From Actinomycetales bacterium (GTDB lineage: Bacteria; Actinomycetota; Actinomycetes; Actinomycetales; Dermatophilaceae): 64,000 bases of DNA. Both the position numbers and the translations under genes were made by a program. Below the pieces are notes generated by a model that saw only the letters and a list, made by a program, of their open reading frames with translations, was not told the DNA's origin and made no database searches. The stretch spans positions 248,001-312,000 of the forward strand of contig JADJVX010000018.1 in assembly GCA_016710385.1 (NCBI GenBank). The letters run 5' to 3'. Below, in pieces: positions 45,147-55,178 of this stretch. Each line of letters opens with the position of its first letter. The first letter of the stretch is position 1.

Positions 45147-45550
45147 GGGCTGACGGCCTTTCGGTCTGACGGAGTCGCCTGTGAGTCTACGGTGCGCGCC
45201 CAGCCCGGCAACGCAGCTGCCCGACGGGCCTGGCGCTCCAGCGCCAACGCCTGGCGCAGGTCGTCCCGTTCCCTGGCTAGCGCGGACGCATCGTCGAAGA
45301 CGGCGAGGGTATGCCGTCGGCCCACCTTCGCGCTGCGCGTCCCCGGCTCATCCGTCAGCTCGGCCCGCTCCTGCTCCCGGAGGCGCTCCTCGGCGGCCAG
45401 CCGCACGGCATACCCGAGGCTTTCGGCTTCGGCAAGTTGCTCGGACAGCTCCACCGCGCGATCACGCAGCCCGCGCAGCCGGCGCCAGATCACCCAGCCG
45501 GCCAGGCACAGGATGACCAGCCAGATGAGGACCCAGCCGAAGACCCTCAT
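45143..45550 (-). CDS. Small membrane-anchored coiled-coil protein
   Basis: This 135-residue protein has one N-terminal helix (VFGWVLIWLVILCLAGWVIW), a basic stretch, and two alpha-helical charged segments (RDRAVELSEQLAEAESLGYA; RERDDLRQALALERQARRAA). It is not recognised as a known family. ATG 45550 overlaps the pafC stop and its own stop overlaps tatA, so it is fixed in the pafBC-tatAC transcript. A role at the membrane with Tat is conceivable. Confidence 0.6.
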   Translation of the reverse strand: MRVFGWVLIWLVILCLAGWVIWRRLRGLRDRAVELSEQLAEAESLGYAVRLAAEERLREQERAELTDEPGTRSAKVGRRHTLAVFDDASALARERDDLRQALALERQARRAAALPGWARTVDSQATPSDRKAVSP

Positions 45551-46530
45551 CGGCGGGCCTGCTCGGGATAGGCCGTCAGGGCTGCGCGCGCCTGATCGTG
45601 AATCGCGGCGACCAACTCGGGAGGCGACGTGACGACCATGGCTCCGCCCAACCGCCAGGCCAGCCGGCGCACCCAGCCCGGATCCGCGGCGCGAACCGTT
45701 ACCCGGCGCCGGTCGCCCGGCAACTCCTCGACCGACTCGACGGGGTAATACTCGGCCACCCACCGGGCTGATGGCTCCAGCTCCAGCTCGACGACGACAT
45801 CCGCGGCGCCAGGCTGGTAGGGGTTCGTCGCCAGGTCACGAGGGCTCGCGTGCTCGGGCGGAACGCCCTCGACATCGAGCACGTCGAGCCGCTCGACCCG
45901 GTCGAGTCGGAAGACCCGCACGTCCTGTGCGCGGTGGCACCAGCCTTCGAGATACCAATGGGCGTCGAGGTTGAGCACCCGCATCGGGTCGACCTCGCGC
46001 TCGGTCACCTCGTCCCTGGCCGAGGCATAACGCAGCCGGATTCGGTGACGCTGGTGCAGCGCCTGCTGGGCTCGGGCCAACAGTTCGCCGCCGCGATCGG
46101 CCGGCAGGTCGACGCGGACCCGGGTGACCAACCCGGCGGCCTCCCCGGTCGCGGCTTCCAACTTCGTCAGGGCTCCGACGACGCCCTCGGGAGCAGCCAG
46201 ACCGGCTCCGGCACCCAGTGCGCGCAACCCCACCATGAGGGTGAGCGCTTCGTCGACGGTGAACCGCAGCGGCCGGGCAATCGCCTCGGCGTTGCCGACG
46301 AAGACCCTCCCGTCCTCCCAATCTGCCTCGATGAGGTCATCGGGCAGATGTCCCGGGGTGCCACACACGAACAGCAGCGCGAGGTCGGATTCCAGCTGCT
46401 CGGTGCTCACCCCGAACTGCTCGGCCGCGCGCGCCGTGGCTACCCCGGGGTTGGCCAGCAGCCAGGGCACCATCGTGAGCAGCCGCTGCAATCGGGTCGT
46501 CGCGCTTTCTTGCACGGGCCGGGCGTTCAC
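45547..46530 (-). CDS. pafC: Proteasome accessory regulator PafC
   Basis: PafC is a WYL-domain transcription factor that works with PafB in DNA-damage control in mycobacteria. The 327-residue protein has an N-terminal HTH region (TTRLQRLLTMVPWLLANPGV, VSTEQLESDLALLFVCG) and a WYL domain with RIRLRYASARDEVTEREVDP and HWYLEGWCHRAQDVRVFRLD. GTG 46530 overlaps the pafB stop (GTGA). Confidence 0.93.
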   Translation of the reverse strand: MNARPVQESATTRLQRLLTMVPWLLANPGVATARAAEQFGVSTEQLESDLALLFVCGTPGHLPDDLIEADWEDGRVFVGNAEAIARPLRFTVDEALTLMVGLRALGAGAGLAAPEGVVGALTKLEAATGEAAGLVTRVRVDLPADRGGELLARAQQALHQRHRIRLRYASARDEVTEREVDPMRVLNLDAHWYLEGWCHRAQDVRVFRLDRVERLDVLDVEGVPPEHASPRDLATNPYQPGAADVVVELELEPSARWVAEYYPVESVEELPGDRRRVTVRAADPGWVRRLAWRLGGAMVVTSPPELVAAIHDQARAALTAYPEQARR

Positions 46531-47537
46531 GACGGCACCTGCTCTGCGGCACCGACACCGGTATGCCGTGCGGCCGCCTCCCGAAGCAACCGCACGACGG
46601 CGGCTTGCAGATCGACGGGCGCCTCGACGACGACATCCGGACCGAAGCCGGCGACCTCGGCCGCAAAGCTGTCGACATCGCGGTAGTCGATGTCGATGAG
46701 GGACCACGTGTCATCGATCTCGCCGATACTCCGGGCCCGGCGGCGCAGCGTGTTCCCCACGCCGGCCCGCACCCGCAGGATGGCCGGGGGCTGGTCGACG
46801 ATTTCGGGCTCACTGGAACGCACGAGGACCCGCGGCACGTGGTCGGCGGGCACGGCATACGCTCCGGCTTTGCCGTGCGCCGTCACCGGACCGGCGATGC
46901 GACCGAGCCGGAAGACCCGTTCGGCATCGCGGGCGGTGTCCCAGCCGGTGATGTACCAGCGACCCCGCCATTGGGTGAGCCCCCAGGGCTGGACGCTGCG
47001 AGCCGACAGGGTGCCATCGGCCTTGCGGTAGTCGAAGGTGACCTTCCGGCGGTCCTGGACGGCTCGGCGCAGGGGTTCGAAGCTCGCCTCCTGGGTGCGG
47101 ATGCGAGGCTCGACGCCGACGACCGAGCGGTCGTCGAGGACGACGCCAGTGGCTGCGAGTTTGGTCAGCGCCGCGTTGGCCTGGGCGGCCAGGCTCGCCT
47201 GGCTCCAGATCCGACCGGCCAGCACCAGGGCCGACACCTCGTCGGGAGTGAAGGCGATCTCCGGCAGGGCGTATTCACGCCGGTCGATGCGATAGCCCAG
47301 CTCGTCGTCGAAGAGCGGGTCGACAATCGCCGTTTCCAGAGGGATGCCGAGCTCACGCAGTTCATCCTTGTCACGCTCGAACATCCGGTCGAACGCCTCG
47401 ACGGACGCGGTCGTGAGGTATTGCGGCACGGCGGTGCGGATGCGCGCCTTGGTCAACGGCATGCGGGTCGACAGCAGCGCGATGACAAGGTTGAGCAGCC
47501 GCTCGGTTTTGGCGGCGACGCTGGGCTGGACGCTCAC
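46527..47537 (-). CDS. pafB: Proteasome accessory regulator PafB
   Basis: PafB is the WYL-domain partner of PafC. The 336-residue protein opens with TERLLNLVIALLSTRMPLTK, an HTH as in the family, then a WYL domain with KVTFDYRKADGTLSARSVQP and GRWYITGWDTARDAERVFRL. GTG 47537 is preferred. A longer frame to 47567 would begin in a copy of the GGTATGCCGT word and is less likely. Confidence 0.92.
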   Translation of the reverse strand: MSVQPSVAAKTERLLNLVIALLSTRMPLTKARIRTAVPQYLTTASVEAFDRMFERDKDELRELGIPLETAIVDPLFDDELGYRIDRREYALPEIAFTPDEVSALVLAGRIWSQASLAAQANAALTKLAATGVVLDDRSVVGVEPRIRTQEASFEPLRRAVQDRRKVTFDYRKADGTLSARSVQPWGLTQWRGRWYITGWDTARDAERVFRLGRIAGPVTAHGKAGAYAVPADHVPRVLVRSSEPEIVDQPPAILRVRAGVGNTLRRRARSIGEIDDTWSLIDIDYRDVDSFAAEVAGFGPDVVVEAPVDLQAAVVRLLREAAARHTGVGAAEQVPS

Positions 47538-47597
47538 CCGTGTGACGCTACCGGACGGCATACCCATCCCCGGTGAGGACGGGCTGGCAGACGCCGG

Positions 47598-47984
47598 TCA
47601 GCGCACGTCGACGAGGTCGACGACGAAGATGAGGGTCTCGCCGGGCTTGATGACGCCGCCCGCGCCGCGCTGGCCATAGCCCAGGTGCGCCGGGATGGTG
47701 AGCTTGCGACGGCCGCCGACCTTCATCCCGAGGAGGCCGCGGTCCCAGCCCTGGATGACCTGGCCGATGCCGACGCGGAAGGACAGCGGCTCACCACGGT
47801 TCCACGAGGAGTCGAACTCCTCTCCCGTGGAGAACGCCCACCCGGCGTAGTGTGCCGTGACCATCTGCCCGGAGGCGACCTGTGCACCGTCGCCGACGAC
47901 GACGTCCTCGATGACCAGGTCGGCCGGGGGGACCTCACCGGGGAAGTCGAGTTCGGGCTTGCTGCGTTCGGGATTCAGGGCCAT
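47598..47984 (-). CDS. FKBP-type peptidyl-prolyl isomerase
   Basis: The 128-residue cytoplasmic FKBP domain reads VTAHYAGWAFSTGEEFDSSW, GQVIQGWDRGLLGMKVGGRR, PAHLGYGQRGAGG and a C-terminal TLIFVVDLVDV. Key pocket residues (Tyr, Phe, Asp, Trp, Tyr) are present. It follows a double-domain FKBP lipoprotein gene on the same strand and precedes pafB, as in other actinobacteria. Confidence 0.95.
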   Translation of the reverse strand: MALNPERSKPELDFPGEVPPADLVIEDVVVGDGAQVASGQMVTAHYAGWAFSTGEEFDSSWNRGEPLSFRVGIGQVIQGWDRGLLGMKVGGRRKLTIPAHLGYGQRGAGGVIKPGETLIFVVDLVDVR

Positions 47985-48069
47985 GGCGGATCCTCTGCTT
48001 TGCGATTGGTCGTGGTGAAGCTCGGGCTGAGTGGTGGCTCGGACGTCCCTCGCGCGCAGGACTGCTTGA

Positions 48070-49092
48070 TCAGCCGGCCGCGAGGATGTCGACGACGAAG
48101 ACGAGCGTGTCGGTGCCGGAGATCTTGGGTGGGGAACCCGCGCTGCCGTAGCCCTCGGCCGGCGGCACGACGAGCAAGACCCGCGAGCCGACCTTCTTGC
48201 CGACGAAGCCCTTGTCCCACGCCGGGATGACCCGACCGGCGCCGACCTGGAAGGCGAACGGTGACCCCTTGGTCCACGACGAGTCGAACACCGAGCCGTC
48301 CTTCCAGAGTGCGCCCGTGTAGTGCACGGTGACCTGCTGTCCGGCCGCGACGAGGGCACCGGTGCCGTCGATGAGGTTCTGAGCCACGAGTTCGGTCGGC
48401 GCTGCAGCGCCGGACGGCACAGCGATCGTCGGCCCGGTCTTCTCGTCGAAGGTGACGGTCGGTAGCCCGGCCACCGGGGCGACCGGGGTGCCCTCGGCCT
48501 TGGTCAAGGGCCGAGACACAGCCAGGACGTCGACCACCCACACGGTGTTCTCGGTGCCGGACACCCCGAGGTCGGCACGCCCGTCAGGGCCGAAACCATC
48601 CTTGGGGGGGATCACCAGCAACACCCGGGACCCGCCCTGCACGCCGGTCAGCCCGGTGAATAACCCCGGCAGCAGTTGCTGCTTGTCCAGTCCCAGCGAC
48701 TGTGGAGTCGAGTTGTCGTAGGTGGAGTCCAGTTGAGCGCCGTCGGAGCCCTTGACGATGGTGAAATGGGCCTTCACCGTCGTACCCGGCCCAGCAGCCT
48801 CGCCGCTGCCGGCAGCGATGACCTTGCGTGCGGTCTGGGTCACCACGAGCGGCTTGGTGGTGATCGTCACCGTCGGCTTGCTGCCCGTCGCACCGGTGAC
48901 CGTGATGCTCTCTAGCGCCGCGAGGTCGGTGGTGCTGCCGATCGGTCCGGCCGGGGCCACCACAGCGGCGGATGTGGTGCTCGAGCCGGCCGATGTCGTC
49001 GGCCCGGTCGTCGTGGGAGTTTGCCCGCAGGCGGCGAGCAGGGCGGCGGCCGCGACGACACTCAGGGCGCGGACGGCATACGGAACAGACAC
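48070..49092 (-). CDS. FKBP-type isomerase lipoprotein with two FKBP domains
   Basis: The 340-residue exported protein has the signal and lipobox SVVAAAALLAACGQ, so Cys would be acylated (by the Lnt of this window). A Thr/Ser-rich linker leads to a diverged first FKBP domain (about 90-190) and a complete second one (VTVHYTGALWKDGSVFDSSW, GRVIPAWDKGFVGKKVGSR, PPAEGYGSAGSPP). GTG 49092 is the start. It is likely a folding helper outside the membrane. Confidence 0.92.
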   Translation of the reverse strand: MSVPYAVRALSVVAAAALLAACGQTPTTTGPTTSAGSSTTSAAVVAPAGPIGSTTDLAALESITVTGATGSKPTVTITTKPLVVTQTARKVIAAGSGEAAGPGTTVKAHFTIVKGSDGAQLDSTYDNSTPQSLGLDKQQLLPGLFTGLTGVQGGSRVLLVIPPKDGFGPDGRADLGVSGTENTVWVVDVLAVSRPLTKAEGTPVAPVAGLPTVTFDEKTGPTIAVPSGAAAPTELVAQNLIDGTGALVAAGQQVTVHYTGALWKDGSVFDSSWTKGSPFAFQVGAGRVIPAWDKGFVGKKVGSRVLLVVPPAEGYGSAGSPPKISGTDTLVFVVDILAAG

Positions 49093-49191
49093 GAGAACCT
49101 CACGGGCTGGGGGTGGCGAGCCGCGCGGACGGCGCGTCGCCAGACAACGACAGGCCACTCTAACCCTGCCGGCTGTGCGCGAGCACCTCGC

Positions 49192-49260
49192 GGTATGCCG
49201 TGCTCCGGGATGCCCTGCTCGGTATGCCGTGCTGCCGGGTCCGCTCCGGTATGCCGTGCT
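49192..49260. repeat. Triple GGTATGCCGTGCT array after pafA
   Basis: GGTATGCCGTGCT occurs at 49192, 49221 and 49248, spaced 29 and 27 bp, with similar spacers (CCGGGATGCC; GCCGGGTCCG). The last copy reaches the pafA stop. The array lies in the 166-bp noncoding gap before the FKBP lipoprotein gene. Confidence 0.8.
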
Positions 49261-50620
49261 ACATCGACTCGATGAGCCGGGCCACCCGCTCGTCCTGCGC
49301 AGCGAAGGGGTCCTTGCACAGAACAGTGCGCTGCGCCTGGTCGTTGACCTTGAGGTGCACCCAGTCGACGCTGAAGTCTCTGCGCTTGGCCGAAGCAGCC
49401 CGCACGAAGTCGCCGCGCAGCTTGGCGCGGGTGGTCTGTGGCGGGACGGTCTTGGCGCGGAACACCTGCATGGGGTCGACCTCGTGAACGACCAGGCCGC
49501 GTTGAGCCAGCCGGTGGAAGAGGCCTCGTCGCCGATTGATGTCGTGGTAGGCCAGGTCGAGCTGGAGCATCCGCGGATCCTCCAAGGTGAGGGAGTTCTT
49601 CGCTGCATAGCGCTGTAAGAAGCGCCACTTGATCACCCAGTCGATCTCGCGCTCGACGGGAGCAAGGTTCTCGCTGCGCACGGCCTCCAGCGCGCGGCGC
49701 CACAGGTCGAGCACCCGAGCATGGACTCCCTCGGTGAGTCCGGTCTCCTGCGCGAACCGCTCGGCCCAGGTGAAGTACGCCTCCTGGACATCGAGGCCGG
49801 ACACGCTGCGGCCGTCGGCGCGGCGCACCAGCCGCCGTCCGGTCATGTCGCTGCTGATCTCACGGATGGCCCGGATGGGGTTGTCGAAGGTGAAGTCCTC
49901 CATGGTCCAACCCGCCTCAGCTGCCCGCAGCACCAGGTCGGTGGACCCCAGCTTGAGCAGCGTCGTCGGCTGGCTCATGTTGGAGTCGCCGACGATGACG
50001 TGAAGTCTTCGAAAGCGCTCGGCGTCGGCGTGGGGCTCGTCACGCGTGTTGATGATCGGGCGGCTACGCGTCGTCGCGGAGGAGACGCCTTCCCAGATGT
50101 GCTCGGCTCGTTGGCTCACGGCATACGTGGCGCCGCGCGGCCCCGCAACGACCTTGCCCGCACCGCACACCAATTGGCGGCTGATGAGAAACGGGATGAG
50201 CAGGTCCGACACGAGGTGGAACTCCCCCGCCCGGCCGATGAGGTAGTTCTCGTGGCAGCCATAGGAGTTGCCGGCCGAATCGGTGTTGTTCTTGAAGACA
50301 TAGATCTGGCCGTCGATCCCCTCCTCGGCCAGGCGCAGCTGCGCCTCCTCCGCCAGCCCCTCGAGGATCCGCTCCCCCGCCTGCTCATGCACGACGGCGT
50401 CAACGATGGAGTCACATTCGGCCGTCGCGTACTCCGGATGGGATCCCACGTCGAGGTAGAGCCGCGACCCATTGGAGAGGAAGACATTGGAGGACCGGCC
50501 CCAGGCGACCACCCGGCGGAAGAGGTGTCGCGCCACCTCGTCCGGGGTGAGTTTCCGGCGGCCTTGGTCGACGCAAGTGACGCCGAACTCCGTCTCGATC
50601 CCGAAGATCCGCCGCTGCAT
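49259..50620 (-). CDS. pafA: Pup-protein ligase PafA
   Basis: PafA ligates the C-terminal Glu of Pup to substrate lysines, using ATP. The 453-residue protein has the glutamine-synthetase-like core: [69 protein letters not shown] and [12 protein letters not shown]. It pairs with dop, prcAB, pup and arc in this window. A divergent coiled-coil gene starts about 60 bp upstream. Confidence 0.96.
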   Translation of the reverse strand: MQRRIFGIETEFGVTCVDQGRRKLTPDEVARHLFRRVVAWGRSSNVFLSNGSRLYLDVGSHPEYATAECDSIVDAVVHEQAGERILEGLAEEAQLRLAEEGIDGQIYVFKNNTDSAGNSYGCHENYLIGRAGEFHLVSDLLIPFLISRQLVCGAGKVVAGPRGATYAVSQRAEHIWEGVSSATTRSRPIINTRDEPHADAERFRRLHVIVGDSNMSQPTTLLKLGSTDLVLRAAEAGWTMEDFTFDNPIRAIREISSDMTGRRLVRRADGRSVSGLDVQEAYFTWAERFAQETGLTEGVHARVLDLWRRALEAVRSENLAPVEREIDWVIKWRFLQRYAAKNSLTLEDPRMLQLDLAYHDINRRRGLFHRLAQRGLVVHEVDPMQVFRAKTVPPQTTRAKLRGDFVRAASAKRRDFSVDWVHLKVNDQAQRTVLCKDPFAAQDERVARLIESM

Positions 50621-50682
50621 CCCCTCACCCTACGCAGGTCCCAGCCCGCCTCGGCCCTGCCTGTCCACGGGATATCGGCGAC

Positions 50683-52209
50683 GTGACCCGCGAGACCGAA
50701 TCTGCGATCATGGCCGGCATGTCCGACTCGCTGCCGTTGGCCCCCGCTGCGCCAGCGTCTCGTGCCGGCACGTCGCTCCCGGAAGTCGGAGACGTCTCCC
50801 GGCAGACCATGCAGTTGCTGGCCCGGGCACAACTGCACGCCGACGCGCTGCGAGCCGAGGCCGACGCTGCGGTGGCGTCCGCCATGCACCGCGCCCAAGC
50901 CCTGACCATCGAGGCCGACCGACTGCATCAGCAGGCGCAAGACTTGCACTCGGCAGCCACGGCCGCGCAGGCGTTGGCCGATGAGACCTTGTCAGCGGCT
51001 CGCGTCGACGCCGCCGCGATGTTGGAGGACTCGGCCGCCCAGGCCGCGTTGGTCGCTGAGGCAGCGGCCCGCTCCAGCCAATCCGAGATCGAGACCGCGC
51101 GAGCCCGCGCAGCGGAGATCCTCGCTGCCGCGCAGGTCGAGGCCCAGCAGGTCCTGACCGACGCCGAGCAGGTGGTCGAGCGTGGTCGGGCCGCGCTGGC
51201 GATCGAACGGCATACCCACGACACCGAGGTGGCTCAGCGCCTGCGCGAGCTCGACGCGCGTGAGCACGACACCCTCACCCGCGCATCGCGGGCCGCCGAG
51301 GCGCTGACGGCCGAGGCGCAACAATCGGCTGCCGACCTGGCAGCCCAGGCGGCGGATCACTCCCAGCTGGTCCGTGAGGCGGCTGATCGGTTGGCCGAGC
51401 AGACGATTCTCGAGTGCGCCGAACAACGCCGACTCGCCTCTGCTACGTCAGCCGACCTGGTGGCCACAGCCCGCGCCGAGGCCCAGCAGACTCTCGCCGC
51501 AGCCGAGGCCCACGTCGCGTGGGCCAACACCACGATGCGCTCGATCCTCGACGGGGCGGCCGCCGACGCTGCGTTGACCCGCACCCAGACAGCCCGCGCA
51601 TTGGCCGATCACTCGCGCCGTCGCCGGCAACAGCTGCAGTCCGTCCTGGCCCGAGTGAGCCACCTGACGCGATCTCGGCTGGAACAGGCGAGCGACGAAG
51701 CTGTCCGGCTCCGTGCCCAGGCGCAGGCCATTCTCGAAGCCGCCGAAGCCGATGCCCTCCGGACCCGGCAATCGGCTGCCGACGACGCCACGGCGCTGCG
51801 GACGACGGCAGAAGAAGCCGCTCGCACGCTCGTGGAGCGGGCTCGGACCCGCCTGGCCGACGCCGAGGCGGGCGCTCGCATCATCCGTGAGCGCACTGCC
51901 GCCGAGGTCGAGAAGCTGCACCGCGAGGCACACGCCGACCGTCGCAGCGCTCGGGAGGAACTGGTGTCCACCCTCGCGGAGGCTCGTTCGGGGGCCGATC
52001 GGCTGAGGGACGAGGCGCGTTCGGCCGTGGAGGGCGCGCGAGCCGAGGTCGCGGCCTTGGCCGCCCGGCGCGACGACATCACGACCCAGTTGACTCACCT
52101 GTCGGGCGTGATCGAGGCGCTCGCCGTTCCCGAACCCGTCGGCGCCGCCGCTCTTCCCTCCGACAACTCGTCATCCACCCTCCCCTCCAAATCACAAGGA
52201 CACTCATGA
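50683..52209 (+). CDS. Long Ala-rich coiled-coil protein (first of a pair)
   Basis: This 508-residue, almost wholly helical protein contains heptad-rich A/E/R/Q segments (e.g. AAEILAAAQVEAQQVLTDAE and RLADAEAGARIIRERTAAEV) and no enzyme motif. Such proteins recall FilP/Scy-like or DivIVA-associated cytoskeletal factors. The start may be 50683, 50710 or 50719; none has a clear ribosome-binding site. Its stop overlaps the next gene (ATGA), so the two are a unit. They are inserted between pafA and prcA on the opposite strand. Confidence 0.65.
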   Translation: MTRETESAIMAGMSDSLPLAPAAPASRAGTSLPEVGDVSRQTMQLLARAQLHADALRAEADAAVASAMHRAQALTIEADRLHQQAQDLHSAATAAQALADETLSAARVDAAAMLEDSAAQAALVAEAAARSSQSEIETARARAAEILAAAQVEAQQVLTDAEQVVERGRAALAIERHTHDTEVAQRLRELDAREHDTLTRASRAAEALTAEAQQSAADLAAQAADHSQLVREAADRLAEQTILECAEQRRLASATSADLVATARAEAQQTLAAAEAHVAWANTTMRSILDGAAADAALTRTQTARALADHSRRRRQQLQSVLARVSHLTRSRLEQASDEAVRLRAQAQAILEAAEADALRTRQSAADDATALRTTAEEAARTLVERARTRLADAEAGARIIRERTAAEVEKLHREAHADRRSAREELVSTLAEARSGADRLRDEARSAVEGARAEVAALAARRDDITTQLTHLSGVIEALAVPEPVGAAALPSDNSSSTLPSKSQGHS

Positions 52210-53333
52210 CCGACACCAGCCAGTTCCGGACCGTTCTTCGCGGATACGACCCGGCTCAGGTCGAGCACACGGTCCGCGAACTGCACGCTGCCGCCGAGGC
52301 CGCTCGGCAGGAGGCCGCCGAATTGAGCGTGCACGTGACCAAACTCGAGTCGGCTCATGTCCAGCTGCGCGAGGTCGTCGACGCCCGGGATGCCGAGATT
52401 GCGACCATGGCCCAGGCAGGCCGTAGTGCAGCTGCTCCCAGCTTCGCTGATCTGGGTGACCGCATCGGCTCGATGCTCACCCTGGCCGACGAGGAGGCCG
52501 CGCAGATCCGCGCCAAGGCCCAGGAAGATTCGGACGCTGCGAAGTCGGCAGCATCCGAAGTCTGCGCAGCGCTGACGAACGAAGCGCAGCGGTATGCCGC
52601 CGACACCCGGTCAAAGGCCGAGGCGGACGCGGCGCGGCTGCTCGAGGATGCACGCACCAAGGCCGACGACATCCTTGAAGCCGCTGCTCGCGAGGCCAGC
52701 GCCCGTCGGGAAGAGGCAGAGGCCGTCTACGAGCGGCAGCGCGCCAAGGCGGCAGCCGCAGCGGCTGACTTCGAGACCACGTTGGCGACGCGCCGCGACA
52801 AGGCAGCGGCCGAGTTCACCGCTCAGATGTCGCAGCACGAGGCATCCTTGGCCGCCATCCAGGAGCGGGCGAGCATGCTGTCCAGCGATGCCGAGGCAGC
52901 TCACGCCGATGCCCGCTCCGAGGCCACCGCCCTGTTGGAGCAGGCTCGTCAGGAAGCTGCGTCGGTCGTCGGAGCAGCCCGGGAGCAGGCCGTCCGGATC
53001 AAGCGAGACTCCGAGCGCGAGTTGGCGGCGGCCACAGCGCGTCGCGACAGCATCACGGCCCAGTTGACCAACGTGCGCCAGATGTTGGCGACGCTCGGCG
53101 GAGGCACCTTCGCCAACCCGCTGGCCGACCTGGCTGAACCCGCTCCGGCGTCCACACTGGTGTCCGGCTCCGACACCGAAGACGCCGGTCACGCCGCCGA
53201 TGAACCCGAAACGTTCGATGCGGCCGATCTGGATCCCGGCCACCCCGAGGACGACGCACTCACCGAAGCAGGCGATTCCGAGGACCTCAGCGACGACCTG
53301 GGTGTCGACCGCGAACGGGCCACTGTCGGCTGA
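52206..53333 (+). CDS. DivIVA-like coiled-coil protein (second of the pair)
   Basis: The 375-residue protein starts with FRTVLRGYDPAQVEHTVREL, similar to the N-terminal membrane-targeting part of DivIVA/Wag31-type proteins. A long coiled coil follows (about 30-290), then an acidic tail (GDSEDLSDDLGVDRE). Function in polar growth or cell shape is inferred from the family only. The true DivIVA gene of actinobacteria usually sits near ftsZ, so this is probably a paralogue. ATG overlaps the upstream stop. A hairpin follows. Confidence 0.7.
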   Translation: MTDTSQFRTVLRGYDPAQVEHTVRELHAAAEAARQEAAELSVHVTKLESAHVQLREVVDARDAEIATMAQAGRSAAAPSFADLGDRIGSMLTLADEEAAQIRAKAQEDSDAAKSAASEVCAALTNEAQRYAADTRSKAEADAARLLEDARTKADDILEAAAREASARREEAEAVYERQRAKAAAAAADFETTLATRRDKAAAEFTAQMSQHEASLAAIQERASMLSSDAEAAHADARSEATALLEQARQEAASVVGAAREQAVRIKRDSERELAAATARRDSITAQLTNVRQMLATLGGGTFANPLADLAEPAPASTLVSGSDTEDAGHAADEPETFDAADLDPGHPEDDALTEAGDSEDLSDDLGVDRERATVG

Positions 53334-53354
53334 CCGATCCCGGCCGCAGCCGAA

Positions 53355-53388
53355 AGCGCCCGTCACCTGGGGTCAGGTGGCGGGCGCT
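53355..53388. terminator. Terminator between the coiled-coil pair and prcA
   Basis: AGCGCCCGTCACCTG pairs with CAGGTGGCGGGCGCT over 15 bp (one T-G pair) around a GGGT loop. It sits between convergent genes and can serve both. Confidence 0.85.
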
Positions 53389-53436
53389 CGCTCGCTGTCA
53401 CTCGGCGATCAGGTCGGATCGATGAGGTCGGATCGA

Positions 53437-54354
53437 TCAGGTCGGGTCGTCACCGGTCTCGACGCGCTGGGTGCTCGCCGGCCCTCGTTCGTCCGAGGGC
53501 GGCGGCACTCGCGGGTCGTGCTCGACCGAGGACGGGTCGGTAGCCGTTGACGACGATCCCTGCTGCCCCGCAGCCTCCGCCGTGTCCACAAGGCTGGCGC
53601 TGAGGATGTCCGGGTGACCGGGGATCCCTTCGTCCGTCTCCGGCGCGTGCGCCGTCGGGCTGTCGGCATTGAGCAAGTCGACCAACAGCGGCCCGACGAT
53701 GCGCCGGAAGGTGCGACGCGGGCGATGCCGGTCGAGCACGGCGACCTCGAGCTGGCCGGGGGACAACACCCGAGGCTCTCCCCCGGCCGGATCCGCCGCC
53801 AGGGCCGAGACTGCGAGTGCAAGAGCGTCGGCGAGGGACAGCCCGGGATTCCAGCGGGCCTTGATCCATTCCTCGGCCGCCGCACTGGCCCCACCCATGA
53901 CCATGGCCCCGTGCTGATCGGACACCGAGCCGTCGTAGGTGAGCCGGTAAATCTGATCCCGCTCCTCGGTGCGGCCGACCTCGGCAACACACAGCTCGAT
54001 CTCGTAGGGCTTGGGCTCTTGGGTGAAGACGGTGCCGAGGGTCTGCGCATAGGCGTTGGCCAGCCCGCGCGCCGTCACATCGCTACGGTCGTAGGAGTAG
54101 CCGCGCAGGTCGGCATACCGGATGCCCGCGACCCGCAGGTTTTCGAACTCGTAGTACATCCCCACCGCGGCGAACGCGATGCGGTCGTAGATCTCGGAGA
54201 TCTTGCGCAGACTTTGCGGGTTTTCCGCGACGAAGGCGATCCCGCGGTCGTATTGCAGCACGACGACCGAGCGGCCGCGGGCGATGCCTTTGCGGGCATA
54301 GTCGGCCTTGTCCTTCATGAGCTGCTCGGGGGAGACGTAGAACGGCATACTCAT
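53437..54354 (-). CDS. prcA: 20S proteasome alpha subunit PrcA
   Basis: The alpha ring of the 20S proteasome gates entry. The 305-residue protein shows [20 protein letters not shown] (gate and H0), [20 protein letters not shown] and [21 protein letters not shown] longer-than-usual disordered C-terminal tail (about 60 residues, Ser/Pro/Asp-rich) lies beyond the fold. ATG 54354 overlaps the prcB stop (ATGA). Confidence 0.96.
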   Translation of the reverse strand: MSMPFYVSPEQLMKDKADYARKGIARGRSVVVLQYDRGIAFVAENPQSLRKISEIYDRIAFAAVGMYYEFENLRVAGIRYADLRGYSYDRSDVTARGLANAYAQTLGTVFTQEPKPYEIELCVAEVGRTEERDQIYRLTYDGSVSDQHGAMVMGGASAAAEEWIKARWNPGLSLADALALAVSALAADPAGGEPRVLSPGQLEVAVLDRHRPRRTFRRIVGPLLVDLLNADSPTAHAPETDEGIPGHPDILSASLVDTAEAAGQQGSSSTATDPSSVEHDPRVPPPSDERGPASTQRVETGDDPT

Positions 54355-55178
54355 CGCGCACCCCCAGGGTTGTCGCGGCGGGCCGCGACCAAATCGGTCA
54401 CCATTCCCGCCAGCTCGTCGTCCTCGATGAGCCGCACACCCTCGACGTCGACCACCGCCACCCGGGGCCAGATCCGGCGTCCCACATCGGGTCCCCCCGT
54501 CGCCGAGTCGTCGTCGGCAGCGTCGTAGAGCGCCTCGAGGCAGCTGCGCACCGCATCGGATTCGCCCATCCCCGGGCGCCAGGTCTTCTTGAGCGACCCG
54601 CGGGCGAACATCGACCCCGACCCGATGCTGTGGTGGTCACGCTCGGGATAGCACCCCCCGGTGACGTCGTAGGAGAAGATCCGCCCCCTGCGCTCATCGA
54701 GGTCGAATCCCCCGAATATCGGCACGACCGAAAGCCCCTGCATGGCCAACCCGAGGTTGCCGCGGATCATCGAGGCGAGGCGGTTGGCCTTGCCCTCGAT
54801 CGACATGATCGCGCCCTCGATCTTTTCGTAGTGCTCCAGCTCCACCTGGTAGAGCCGCACCACCTCGAGCGCCACGCCGGCCGTGCCGGCGATGCCGACC
54901 ACGGAGTATTCGTCCGCGGCATACACCTTGTCCATGTCGCGGTTGGCAATGAGATTGCCCATCGTGGCCCGGCGGTCGCCGGCCATGACGACCCCACCAG
55001 CGAACTCGACGGCGACGATCGTCGTGCCGTGCGGAGCAGCCACCTCGACGCCTCGAGGGAGGTCACGGTGAGCCGGGAGCAGCTCGGGCGCGACTCCGGC
55101 GAGGAACTCGGTGAACGAGGAGCTCCCCGGCTGCAGGTATGCCGTGTGCAGCCTTCCAGCCCCGGCTGCGGCGGTCAC
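54351..55178 (-). CDS. prcB: 20S proteasome beta subunit PrcB
   Basis: This is the proteolytic subunit. The 275-residue precursor has a 51-residue propeptide ending APHG. Cleavage exposes Thr52 in [12 protein letters not shown], the N-terminal nucleophile. [10 protein letters not shown] supplies the Asp and Lys-region partners and [11 protein letters not shown] the substrate groove. GTG 55178 overlaps the pup stop (GTGA). Confidence 0.96.
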   Translation of the reverse strand: MTAAAGAGRLHTAYLQPGSSSFTEFLAGVAPELLPAHRDLPRGVEVAAPHGTTIVAVEFAGGVVMAGDRRATMGNLIANRDMDKVYAADEYSVVGIAGTAGVALEVVRLYQVELEHYEKIEGAIMSIEGKANRLASMIRGNLGLAMQGLSVVPIFGGFDLDERRGRIFSYDVTGGCYPERDHHSIGSGSMFARGSLKKTWRPGMGESDAVRSCLEALYDAADDDSATGGPDVGRRIWPRVAVVDVEGVRLIEDDELAGMVTDLVAARRDNPGGAR

